Shown here piece after piece: positions 1 through 6,764 of a stretch of DNA of 7,716 nt; position 1 is the stretch's first letter; each line of letters starts with the position of its first letter. The stretch spans positions 1 to 7,716 of the forward strand of contig CACXHG010000240.1 in the NCBI GenBank assembly GCA_902767355.1, given 5' to 3'. The notes below the pieces were generated by a model. That model was not told the DNA's origin. It made no database searches and saw nothing but the letters and a program-made list of their open reading frames with translations. The DNA comes from an uncultured Bacteroidia bacterium (GTDB lineage: Bacteria; Bacteroidota; Bacteroidia; Bacteroidales; UBA932). A program made the translations under genes and the position numbers.

Positions 1-1552
1 CGGTGGCGATGGCGTCCAGGCTGGCCGTGGGCTCGTCCAGGAAGATGATGCGCGGGTTCTTGAGGAACATGCGGGCGATGGCAATGCGCTGCTGCTGGCC
101 GCCCGACAGGTCACTGGCCTTGTTCTCGAACTGTTTGGGCAGGGCCATTATCTGGTCGTAGATATACGACTTCTTTGCGGCTTCCACCACCTCCTCGTGG
201 GTAGCGCCGGGCTTGCCGTAGAGTATGTTCTCTTCTATCGTGCCGTCGAAGATGTGGTTCTTCTGCAGCACCAGGCCTATGTTGTCGCGCAGGAATTTGG
301 TGTCGTACTCGCGCAGGTCCACGCCGTCGAGGGTGATGGTGCCGCTCTGCGGCTCGTAAAACTTGTCCAGCAGATTCACTATGGTGCTCTTGCCGGCGCC
401 GGACAGACCCACCAGGGCGGTGATCTTGTCGGGCTCTATGACCATGTTCACGCCGAACAGGGCCTGGGTGCCGTTAGGGTAGGTGAAATCGACGTTCTTG
501 AGCTCGAAACGGCCGCGGATACGCTCCGGGCGATAGCTGCCGCTGGGCTCCACCTCGCTGTCGGAATCCAGGATGGAGAAGAAGCCCTCGGCGTAGATGA
601 GGGCGTCGTTCACATCGTCGAATATCCTCTGCAGCTGGGTGATGGGGGCGATGACATTGGAAAAGAGCATCACGTGATACATGATCTTTCCTATGCTCAT
701 GCCGGGATAGCCGCTGAGCACCAGATAGGCTGTGAGAATGATGACCAGCACCGTGCCCACCTGCTTGACGAAACTCTTGATGCCGGCGTAGTAGAAGCTC
801 ACCTGGCGGGTCTTGACCTGGTTGGCGGTGACCTGGTTCTGCAGGTCCAGCTGCTTGCCGGCCTCTATGCTCTCGCGGTTGAAGCTCTTGATGACGTTGA
901 TGGAGTCGATTATGTTCTTGATGCCCTGGCTCTTGGTCTCCATGTAGGTGCGCATCTCGCGCCGCCAGCCCTTGAGCCGGCGCGCCTGGCGGTAGGTTAT
1001 CCAGAAGTATATGGGCACGATGGCCAGCGCCACAAGTCCCACATAGACATTGGCCGCGAACATCAGTATCAACGCCAGCAGGGCGCTGGTGAACAGCGGC
1101 AGCAGGTCTATGAAAAAGTTCTGCACGGTGCGGGAGATGCTGCTCACGCCCTGGTCTATGCGGGCCTGTACCTTGCCGGTGGCGTTGGCATCTGAAGAAA
1201 AGTAGGCCATGCGGAAGGTGAGGACCTTCTCTATGACGCTCTGCGACAAATCGCGCGAGACGAAGATGCGCATGCGCTCGCCGTAGTAGTTCTGGGCAAA
1301 GGTGATTAGCGCCGATAGGATCTCCTTGCCAAGCAGCACGATGGATATGATCGTAAGGATGCGCGCCGCGGAGGCCCAGGTGAAGTCCGTGCCGATGAGG
1401 GCGTTGATGGCGTCCACCGTGCGGTCCAGCACAATGGCGTTGACCTGCTGCATGGCGCTGCCTACGAGCGTGAGCACGAGGGTGACGATCACCAGCAGCC
1501 TGTACGGCCTGACGAAGGGCCGTATGTGCTTGAATAATTGGATCAGGTTCAT
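1..1552 (-). CDS. ABC exporter, fused permease and ATPase (MsbA/multidrug type), 3' end off window
   Basis: This is a type I ABC exporter half-transporter, expected to work as a homodimer in the inner membrane and to export lipids, peptides or drugs; the substrate cannot be told. The ATG at 1552-1550 opens a frame of 517 complete codons that continues past base 1. About six hydrophobic segments are visible, near residues 18-38, 62-86, 146-166, 168-187, 262-280 and 288-305. The ATPase domain begins near residue 348. Its Walker A is GLSGAGKST (382-390), the Q-loop glutamine is Q430, the signature LSGGQ is at 482-486, Walker B is IIFLDEP (502-508) with catalytic E507, and a D-loop SLDA follows. 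An aromatic A-loop residue, Y358, sits in FTYPNG. The H-loop histidine and the C-terminus lie outside the window; family members are usually 580-610 residues. The start is 13 bases after the serB stop, so it is probably the third gene of the slyD-serB operon. All ATPase motifs seen are intact. Confidence 0.95.
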   Translation of the reverse strand, partial: MNLIQLFKHIRPFVRPYRLLVIVTLVLTLVGSAMQQVNAIVLDRTVDAINALIGTDFTWASAARILTIISIVLLGKEILSALITFAQNYYGERMRIFVSRDLSQSVIEKVLTFRMAYFSSDANATGKVQARIDQGVSSISRTVQNFFIDLLPLFTSALLALILMFAANVYVGLVALAIVPIYFWITYRQARRLKGWRREMRTYMETKSQGIKNIIDSINVIKSFNRESIEAGKQLDLQNQVTANQVKTRQVSFYYAGIKSFVKQVGTVLVIILTAYLVLSGYPGMSIGKIMYHVMLFSNVIAPITQLQRIFDDVNDALIYAEGFFSILDSDSEVEPSGSYRPERIRGRFELKNVDFTYPNGTQALFGVNMVIEPDKITALVGLSGAGKSTIVNLLDKFYEPQSGTITLDGVDLREYDTKFLRDNIGLVLQKNHIFDGTIEENILYGKPGATHEEVVEAAKKSYIYDQIMALPKQFENKASDLSGGQQQRIAIARMFLKNPRIIFLDEPTASLDAIAT

Positions 1553-1565
1553 AGGCGGCAGAAGG

Positions 1566-2789
1566 CTAGAGTATGCCCTGGTCTCCGAGATATGAGTCTT
1601 TGAATCCGAGGAAATAGAGCACGCCGTCCAGACCTATGGTGTTGATGCTCTGACGGGCGCTCTCGACCACGCGCGGCTTGGCGTGGAAGGCGATGCCCAG
1701 GCCGGCGGCCGAAAGCATCGGCAGGTCGTTGGCGCCGTCGCCCACGGCTATGGTCTGCTCCAGGTTCACCTTTTCCATCTGGGCTATCAGGCGCAGCAGG
1801 TCGGCCTTGCGCTTGCCGTCCACAATGTCGCCCACATAGTTTCCCGTGAGCTTGCCGTCCTCGCCGATTTCGAGTTCGTTGGCATACACATAGTCGATGC
1901 CGTATTTGCGCTGGAGATATTCACCGAAATAGGTGAAGCCGCCGCTGAGTATGGCGATGCGGTAGCCGGCCCGCTTGAGCACTTCCATCAGCCGGTCCAC
2001 GCCCTCGGTGATGGGCATGTTCTCTGCAATCTCCTTCATCACGCTCACATCCAGGCCCTTGAGCAGGGCGACGCGGCGTTTGAAGCTCTCCTTGAAATCT
2101 ATCTCGCCGCGCATGGCGCTCTCGGTGATAGCCTTCACCTTGTCGCCTACGCCGGCCCGCTCTGCCAGCTCGTTGATGCATTCTGTCTGCACCAGCGTGG
2201 AGTCCATGTCGAAGCAGATCAGGCGGCGCATGCGCCGGAACATATTGTCTTTCTGCAGGGAGAAGTCTATGCCGTATTCGCTGGATATGCGCATCAGCGC
2301 AGCCTGCAGGGCATCGCGGCTTTCGGGCACGCCGCGCAGGGAGAATTCTATGCAGCTGCGCACGGCCCGGTCGCTGCTGCGCAGGCTCTGGCGGCCGGTC
2401 AGACGCTTGATGGAGTCGATGTTCAGGCCGAAATCGGCCACGACCTCTGCCGTGGCTGCAATCTGCCTGGCTGTCAGGCTGCGGGCTATGATGGTGAGGA
2501 TGTAGCGGTTCTTGCCCTGACGGCCGACCCACTCTTCGTACTCGTCGTCGCCGACCGGTTCGAAACCTATGGCGACCCCAAGTTCGGTAGCCTTGAAGAG
2601 CAGCTCCTTCATCACCTGGCCGGAACTTTCGGCCGCGATACGGATAAGTATGCCCAGCGAGAGGGAAGAGTGGATGTCCGCCTGACCCATGTCAAGGATC
2701 TGGGCATCGTAGCGGGCCAGAATCTCCATGACCGAAGCGGTGAGCCCGCTGCGGTCCTTGCCGGTTATTCTGATGAGGATCTGTTCCAT
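1566..2789 (-). CDS. serB: Phosphoserine phosphatase with two N-terminal ACT domains
   Basis: SerB hydrolyses O-phospho-L-serine to L-serine, the last step of the phosphorylated serine pathway, in the cytoplasm. The 407-residue product has two ACT-like regulatory domains, about residues 3-80 and 95-175, which in this family often bind serine or other amino acids. The HAD-superfamily phosphatase domain runs from about 188 to the end. The four HAD motifs are intact: DMDST (194-198, nucleophile D194 and acid/base D196), SGGF (282-285), K328 in GKRKADLL, and GDGAND (350-355). I chose the ATG at 2789 because the protein then begins MEQILIRITG, the first ACT strand. The frame is open further upstream, but that extension would lie inside slyD and is low-complexity alanine-rich sequence. 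The start is 16 bases after the slyD stop and the stop is 13 bases before the ABC exporter, so co-transcription is likely. The length matches the long Bacteroidota form rather than the shorter enterobacterial SerB. Confidence 0.97.
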   Translation of the reverse strand: MEQILIRITGKDRSGLTASVMEILARYDAQILDMGQADIHSSLSLGILIRIAAESSGQVMKELLFKATELGVAIGFEPVGDDEYEEWVGRQGKNRYILTIIARSLTARQIAATAEVVADFGLNIDSIKRLTGRQSLRSSDRAVRSCIEFSLRGVPESRDALQAALMRISSEYGIDFSLQKDNMFRRMRRLICFDMDSTLVQTECINELAERAGVGDKVKAITESAMRGEIDFKESFKRRVALLKGLDVSVMKEIAENMPITEGVDRLMEVLKRAGYRIAILSGGFTYFGEYLQRKYGIDYVYANELEIGEDGKLTGNYVGDIVDGKRKADLLRLIAQMEKVNLEQTIAVGDGANDLPMLSAAGLGIAFHAKPRVVESARQSINTIGLDGVLYFLGFKDSYLGDQGIL

Positions 2790-2805
2790 GGCCGTTTGTC
2801 TGGCG

Positions 2806-3360
2806 TTAGCAGTCGCACTTGCCGCAGCAGCCGTCTTCGCCCTCGCCGCATGCGCCGCCGCAATTGCCACCACAGCCCTTGCGCTCGCCGTGCAGGCCGT
2901 TTTTGAGCTCATCTTCGGTGGCCTCGCGCACCAGGGTGATCTCTCCGGTGAAGTGGAGGTCCTTGCCGGCCATCTGATGGTTGAAGTCCATGGTCACGTG
3001 CTGGTCACCGACCTTGACCACGGTGCCGGGCATCACGCCGCCGTCGGCGTTCATCATCGGGATCACGTTGCCCTCGAACAGCAGCTCCTCTGCCAGGCGG
3101 TCGCCCTGCATGAAGATGTGCTTGGGCAGGTCTATCACGGCGCGCTCGTCGCGCTCGCCGTAGCCTTCTGCCGCAGTGAGGCGGAAGTCGAATTTGTCGC
3201 CTACGCTCTTGCCGGCAATGTTCTCTTCGAATTTGGGCAGGAGATAGCCCATGCCGAAAATGAATTCCAGGGGGCGGGAGGCGTCGCAGCTGTCTGCAAT
3301 CTTGCCGTCTACCTCAAGTTCGTATATCAGGTTTACTACTTTTTTGTCGCTGATTTGCAT
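2806..3360 (-). CDS. slyD: FKBP-type peptidyl-prolyl isomerase, SlyD-like, with cysteine-rich metal-binding tail
   Basis: SlyD proteins are cytoplasmic prolyl cis-trans isomerases and chaperones; in enterobacteria the tail binds nickel and other metals and helps hydrogenase maturation. The 184-residue product starts MQISDKKVVNLIYELEVDG. It has the split FKBP fold typical of the family: about residues 1-70 (including LEFIFGMGYLLPKFEENIAG), an inserted IF chaperone domain around 71-125, and a return strand near 126-150 (VTMDFNHQMAGKDLHFTGEI). The tail has cysteines at 163, 167, 171, 178, 179, 182 and 184, plus H157, separated mainly by glycine and acidic residues, which suits metal binding. It is the first gene of a minus-strand operon with serB, and is transcribed divergently from feoAB across a 113-base spacer. 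A good Bacteroidota -7 box lies 25 bases upstream. The family call is firm; the metal bound, and any link to iron, are inferred. Confidence 0.95.
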   Translation of the reverse strand: MQISDKKVVNLIYELEVDGKIADSCDASRPLEFIFGMGYLLPKFEENIAGKSVGDKFDFRLTAAEGYGERDERAVIDLPKHIFMQGDRLAEELLFEGNVIPMMNADGGVMPGTVVKVGDQHVTMDFNHQMAGKDLHFTGEITLVREATEDELKNGLHGERKGCGGNCGGACGEGEDGCCGKCDC

Positions 3361-3473
3361 AGTCGTCTTTATTTAATATTTGTGCAAAGATAGTATGTTT
3401 TGCTTATGAAAATAAATTTTGTGTTTCGGAAATTTTTCCCGTACTTAGCAAGTTATTTTAATACCATCTGATT
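3361..3473. promoter_or_regulatory. AT-rich divergent intergenic region, slyD / feoAB
   Basis: This 113-base spacer is markedly richer in A and T than the coding DNA on either side and must hold the promoters for both divergent units. The slyD side has a good -7 box. On the feoAB side the only pair I can propose is TTTG at 3418-3421 followed, after 20 bases, by a poor -7 match TACTTAGC at 3442-3449. I do not see a clear Fur-type inverted repeat by eye, so iron control of feoAB is not shown by the sequence. No rho-independent terminator or RNA gene is recognisable here. Confidence 0.6.
3385..3392 (-). promoter_or_regulatory. Candidate -7 promoter box for slyD-serB-ABC operon
   Basis: Read on the minus strand these bases are TATCTTTG, an exact match to the Bacteroidota -7 consensus TAnnTTTG. 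Transcription would begin roughly at 3379, giving a 5' leader of about 18 bases before the slyD ATG at 3360. The expected -33 TTTG/TTG is not clear: the region 19-22 bases further upstream is only T-rich. No Shine-Dalgarno sequence is seen, which is normal for this phylum. Confidence 0.55.
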
Positions 3474-5846
3474 ATGGAAGAAGAGAAGCTCCTGACGCTG
3501 GCCGACATTCCCGAAAAGAGCAAGTGTGTCGTGGCCAAAATCCACGGCCACGGCGGCTTCCGCAACAGGATCATGGAGTTGGGTTTCATCAAGGGTCAGA
3601 CCGTTTCTGTGCTCAAGAACGCCCCCCTGCGCGACCCCATAGAGTATGAGGTTTTGGGCAGCCACGTTTCGCTAAGGCGCAGCGAGGCTTCAAATATAGA
3701 GGTCGTTTCGCTGGAAGAGTCCTCTCACCCCGATTTTCAGTTTACCGGCACCATAGAAGACCACGTCCTCTCGGAGGTCGAAGAGATCACCAAGCATATC
3801 ACGGTCGCGCTGGTGGGCAATCCCAACTGCGGCAAGACCTCCTTTTTCAACTTTGCCACGGGCCTGCACGAGAAGGTGGGCAACTACAGCGGCGTCACGG
3901 TCGATTCCAAGGTAGGCACCTTTTACCACAAGGGTTATACCATAGACCTGGTGGATCTGCCGGGCACCTATTCGCTCACGGAATATACTCCGGAAGAGCT
4001 TTATGTGCGCAACTACATCGTGCAGCAGAAGCCTGATATCGTGCTGAATATTGTGGATGCCGGCAATCTGGAGCGCAACCTGTTCCTGACCACCCAGCTG
4101 ATCGACATGAACCCGCGCATAGTGATGGCGCTCAACATGTACGACGAGCTCACCGCGAGCGGAGACAAACTGGACCACAAGAGCCTGGCCAAGATGCTCG
4201 GATTTCCGATAGTGCCGGTGGTGGCCCGCACGGGGCAGGGGATAGACGACGTGCTGGAAGAACTGGTGACAGTTTACTGCGGCATGGAGCCCCTGTCCAA
4301 GCATATCCACATCAATTACGGCGACAACGTGGAGCGCGCCATCGTCGAGGTCAAGAAACTGGTGGAATCCAACGCTGAAATCAAGGACAACTATCACGGG
4401 CGCTACGTGGCCCTCAAACTCATCGAAGGCGACGGCGCCACCCATAAGGCACTGGAGAAATATCCTAATTACCAGCAGATAAAACAATCCAGTGACAAGG
4501 CCCGCGAATCGCTCGAAAAAGAGTATCACGACGACATCGTGACCATAGTCGCCGGCCTCAAATACGGCTTTATCAAGGGGGCGCTGGAAGAGACCTACAC
4601 GGCGGCCAAAACAGACAAGAAGCAGAAGGCCTACACCCTGGATTCGCTGCTGACCCACCGCTGGCTCGGCATCCCCATCCTCATCTTTCTGATGTGGCTG
4701 ATGTTCAAGGCTACCTTCGCCCTGGGTGCCTATCCCCAGGCCTGGCTCGAGGCCGGGGTGGACGCGCTCGGCGGCTGGGTCCGCTCCATCATGCCCGCCG
4801 GAATGCTGCGCGACCTTGTGGTGGACGGCATAATTGCCGGAGTGGGAGGGGTGCTGGTGTTCCTGCCCAACATTCTGATCCTGTTCCTGTTCATATCGTT
4901 CTTCGAAGACAGCGGCTATATGGCCAGGGTCGCCTTCATAGTGGACAAGCTGATGCACAGGATAGGCCTGCACGGGAAATCGTTCATCCCATACATCATA
5001 GGCTTCGGCTGCGGAGTGCCCGCCATCATGGCCACCCGCACGCTGGAGAGCCGCAAGGACCGCATACTCACCATCATCACCATCCCGTTCATGTCCTGCA
5101 GCGCGCGCCTGCCGGTGTTCCTGCTGTTCGTGTCGGCGTTCTTTGCCAAGAATCAGGCCCTGGTGCTCATCGGGCTGTATCTGATCGGAATTCTGGTGGC
5201 TGTGCTGACATCCCTGCTGATGAACAAGCTGGTGTTCAAGAATGTCTCGGACCAGTTTGTGATGGAACTGCCGCCATACCGTTTTCCAACCGCCCGCAAT
5301 GTGCTGCGCCACATGTGGGACAAGAGCGCGCAGTACCTCAAGAAGATGGGCACCGTGATCCTGGCCGCAAGCGTCATTATCTGGGCGCTGGGATATTTCC
5401 CGCGTGCCAAAGAGGGTCAGACGGCCGCCCAGCAGACCGCCAATTCCTATATCGGCAAGATAGGCAAGGCCATACAGCCGGCTTTTGCGCCGCTCGGCTT
5501 TGACTGGAAGATGAGCGTGAGCCTGCTCACCGGCTTCGCCGCCAAAGAGGTGGTGGTGTCGTCGCTCGGAGTGCTCTATTCGCCCAATGGAGAGGAGGTT
5601 ACGGAAGAGACTTCGCTGGTGCAGGACCTGCAGAATGCCACTCACGCAGACGGCACGCCGGTATTTACGCGGCCGGTGGTGTGGTCGTTCCTGCTGTTCG
5701 TGCTGCTATACTTCCCCTGTATCGCCGCCGTCAGCGCCGTGCACAGGGAAGCCGGCCGCAAGTGGGCCTGGTTCACGGTGCTCTACACCACGGCGGTGGC
5801 CTGGATTGTGTCGTTCGCCGTTTATCACGTTCTTTTAATTGTATAG
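3474..5846 (+). CDS. feoAB: Ferrous iron transporter, FeoA-FeoB fusion
   Basis: This GTPase-coupled permease carries Fe(II) across the inner membrane into the cytoplasm. In 790 residues it joins what enteric bacteria make as two proteins. Residues about 5-80 are a FeoA SH3-like domain (with NRIMELGFIKGQTVSVLKNA and a DPIEYEV segment). A linker leads to the G domain: G1 GNPNCGKT (115-122), G2 T142 in SGVTVDSK, G3 DLPG (161-164), G4 NMYD (221-224) and a G5-like ARTGQG (251-256). A helical GDI-like spacer covers about 275-385. The membrane domain from about 396 holds the two Gate regions, with conserved cysteines C513 (GFGCGVPA), C542 (PFMSCSARLPV) and C749 (YFPCIAAV). All key motifs are intact. 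The ATG at 3474 gives a complete FeoA domain. It is followed after 4 bases by the FeoB-associated protein gene. FeoAB fusions are known in Bacteroidota such as Bacteroides fragilis. Confidence 0.98.
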   Translation: MEEEKLLTLADIPEKSKCVVAKIHGHGGFRNRIMELGFIKGQTVSVLKNAPLRDPIEYEVLGSHVSLRRSEASNIEVVSLEESSHPDFQFTGTIEDHVLSEVEEITKHITVALVGNPNCGKTSFFNFATGLHEKVGNYSGVTVDSKVGTFYHKGYTIDLVDLPGTYSLTEYTPEELYVRNYIVQQKPDIVLNIVDAGNLERNLFLTTQLIDMNPRIVMALNMYDELTASGDKLDHKSLAKMLGFPIVPVVARTGQGIDDVLEELVTVYCGMEPLSKHIHINYGDNVERAIVEVKKLVESNAEIKDNYHGRYVALKLIEGDGATHKALEKYPNYQQIKQSSDKARESLEKEYHDDIVTIVAGLKYGFIKGALEETYTAAKTDKKQKAYTLDSLLTHRWLGIPILIFLMWLMFKATFALGAYPQAWLEAGVDALGGWVRSIMPAGMLRDLVVDGIIAGVGGVLVFLPNILILFLFISFFEDSGYMARVAFIVDKLMHRIGLHGKSFIPYIIGFGCGVPAIMATRTLESRKDRILTIITIPFMSCSARLPVFLLFVSAFFAKNQALVLIGLYLIGILVAVLTSLLMNKLVFKNVSDQFVMELPPYRFPTARNVLRHMWDKSAQYLKKMGTVILAASVIIWALGYFPRAKEGQTAAQQTANSYIGKIGKAIQPAFAPLGFDWKMSVSLLTGFAAKEVVVSSLGVLYSPNGEEVTEETSLVQDLQNATHADGTPVFTRPVVWSFLLFVLLYFPCIAAVSAVHREAGRKWAWFTVLYTTAVAWIVSFAVYHVLLIV

Positions 5847-5850
5847 CGTT

Positions 5851-6024
5851 ATGTGGCAGGAGATTATAGCTTACGCAATCATAGCCGCCGTAGTCGGGTG
5901 GGCTATCTGGCGCATCTTCTTCAAGAAGGAGCGCGGCTGCGCATGTTCTTCGTCGTCGGCAGGCTGCGGCAGCTGCCCGTATTGCAGCGGTCAGACCAAA
6001 GATAAAAGCAAGTGTACAAGATGA
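5851..6024 (+). CDS. FeoB-associated cysteine-rich membrane protein
   Basis: A 57-residue protein of the FeoB-associated Cys-rich family, small proteins often encoded next to feoB and thought to help the Feo complex; their exact role is not settled. One hydrophobic, tryptophan-containing helix spans about residues 5-24 (IIAYAIIAAVVGWAIWRIFF). It is followed by basic KKER, so by the positive-inside rule the C-terminus should be cytoplasmic. That tail has cysteines at 30, 32, 39, 42, 45 and 55, including CAC and CGSCPYC, a plausible binding site for Fe(II) or another soft metal. I take ATG 5851, 4 bases after the feoAB stop; an in-frame TTG at 5839 lies inside feoAB and is less likely. The stop overlaps the next gene's start as ATGA at 6021-6024. 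Spacing and content point to co-translation with feoAB. Confidence 0.9.
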   Translation: MWQEIIAYAIIAAVVGWAIWRIFFKKERGCACSSSSAGCGSCPYCSGQTKDKSKCTR

Positions 6025-6719
6025 ATCCCAATGCAGCCATCCTGCGGGAATACGCCGCGAAATACAACGATCCCGTCTATTTCGAACAGGATCCGATAGC
6101 TTTTCCCAAGCGTTTCGCCGCTCTCATGCGCCGTGGCGAGGCTTCGAAAAAGGACGTTGAGGTGGCGGCGGTGATTGCCGCTCATCTGGCCTGGGGCCGC
6201 CGTGCCATGATAGTGCGTGACTGCGGCCGCGCCTTCGACGAGATGGGGTGGAAGCCTTATGACTATGTCATGAAGGGCAGCTATCGCTGCGAGCCCTGCT
6301 CCCTGCACCGCACTGTGATGTGGAGCGAGTTTGCCGCCATCTGCGCCGCGCTGAGGGATTATTATCTGGCCAACGACAGTCTAGAGCCGCTCAGCCAGGA
6401 CGAGATGCGCACCCGCATCTACTGCCGCAAGAGCGACCCCAAGGCCGCCAACAAAAAGATAAATATGCTGCGCCGCTGGATGGTGCGCTGCGACGGCAAG
6501 GTGGACCTCGGGGTGTGGGAAAACAGCTCGCCGGCGCAGCTGATCATACCGCTGGATGTCCACGTACACCGCGTTGCAAGGGAAATGTCTCTTACAGAGC
6601 GCAATGCGGCCGACGCCCGCACCGCCCTCGAAATCACGCAGGCCCTGGCGGAAGTCTTTCCCGGCGACCCTTGCCTGGGCGATTTCGCCCTGTTCGGCTA
6701 TGGAGTGAGCCGCAAATAG
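6021..6719 (+). CDS. DUF2400 / TIGR02757 family protein
   Basis: A 232-residue soluble protein of the DUF2400/TIGR02757 family, found widely in Bacteroidota, whose function is not established to my knowledge. I recognise it from INMLRRWMVR near the middle, then DLGVWENSSPAQLIIPLDVHVHRVAR and a C-terminal DFALFGYGVSR. The segment PLDVHVHRVA resembles the strand and helix bearing the catalytic Asp in helix-hairpin-helix DNA glycosylases (PVDVHMWHIAQ in human OGG1, VDTHIFRV in endonuclease III), so a distant relation to that superfamily is possible. No clear GVGxKTA hairpin with the catalytic Lys precedes it, and there is no C-terminal four-cysteine cluster. The ATG at 6021 overlaps the stop of the FeoB-associated gene (ATGA), which implies translational coupling. 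An in-frame GTG at 6012 would lengthen the overlap and is less likely. There is no signal peptide or membrane segment. The family call is confident; any DNA-repair role is speculative. Confidence 0.92.
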   Translation: MNPNAAILREYAAKYNDPVYFEQDPIAFPKRFAALMRRGEASKKDVEVAAVIAAHLAWGRRAMIVRDCGRAFDEMGWKPYDYVMKGSYRCEPCSLHRTVMWSEFAAICAALRDYYLANDSLEPLSQDEMRTRIYCRKSDPKAANKKINMLRRWMVRCDGKVDLGVWENSSPAQLIIPLDVHVHRVAREMSLTERNAADARTALEITQALAEVFPGDPCLGDFALFGYGVSRK

Positions 6720-6739
6720 CATTTCGGTGCATTTTTTGC

Positions 6740-6747
6740 TATATTTG
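6740..6747 (+). promoter_or_regulatory. Candidate -7 promoter box for the P-loop kinase gene
   Basis: TATATTTG matches the Bacteroidota -7 consensus TAnnTTTG and lies 17 bases before the ATG at 6765. Transcription would begin near 6754, leaving a leader of about 11 bases. No good -33 TTTG is found about 19-22 bases upstream, where the end of the DUF2400 gene lies, so this could be a chance match in an AT-rich gap. Confidence 0.4.
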
Positions 6748-6748
6748 G

Positions 6749-6761
6749 CTGCTAAAAGCAG
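6749..6761 (+). other. Small hairpin directly before kinase start codon
   Basis: CTGCT (6749-6753) and AGCAG (6757-6761) form a perfect 5-base-pair stem around an AAA loop, ending 3 bases before the ATG at 6765. No T-run follows, so it is not an obvious terminator. In read-through transcripts it could influence initiation; it may also be chance. Confidence 0.3.
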
Positions 6762-6764
6762 GCT

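Noticed and set aside
197..1195. Open frame of 332 codons on the plus strand
   Set aside because: It lies opposite the ABC exporter, which has all its ATPase motifs on the minus strand; the translation is low-complexity and unlike any family I know.
2809..2874. SlyD tail considered as a tandem DNA repeat
   Set aside because: The Gly/Cys pattern gives repetitive-looking codons, but spacing is irregular and there is no exact repeated unit; it is better read as a metal-binding tail.
1683..2906. Open frame of 407 codons on the plus strand
   Set aside because: It is the antisense shadow of serB, whose four HAD motifs fix the coding strand.
2790..2912. N-terminal extension of serB to an upstream start
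   Set aside because: The added 41 residues are alanine-rich low complexity and would be read from within the slyD tail; the ACT domain begins at the ATG at 2789.
3690..5645. Open frame of 651 codons on the minus strand opposite feoAB
   Set aside because: It is antisense to a gene with complete FeoA and FeoB motifs, is rich in His, Gln and Gly with no domain pattern, and is explained by the high GC third positions of feoAB.
6720..6764. Possible epsilon-type antitoxin or other small gene before the kinase
   Set aside because: The gap is only 45 bases and has no start codon with a usable frame; the upstream gene is DUF2400, not an antitoxin.
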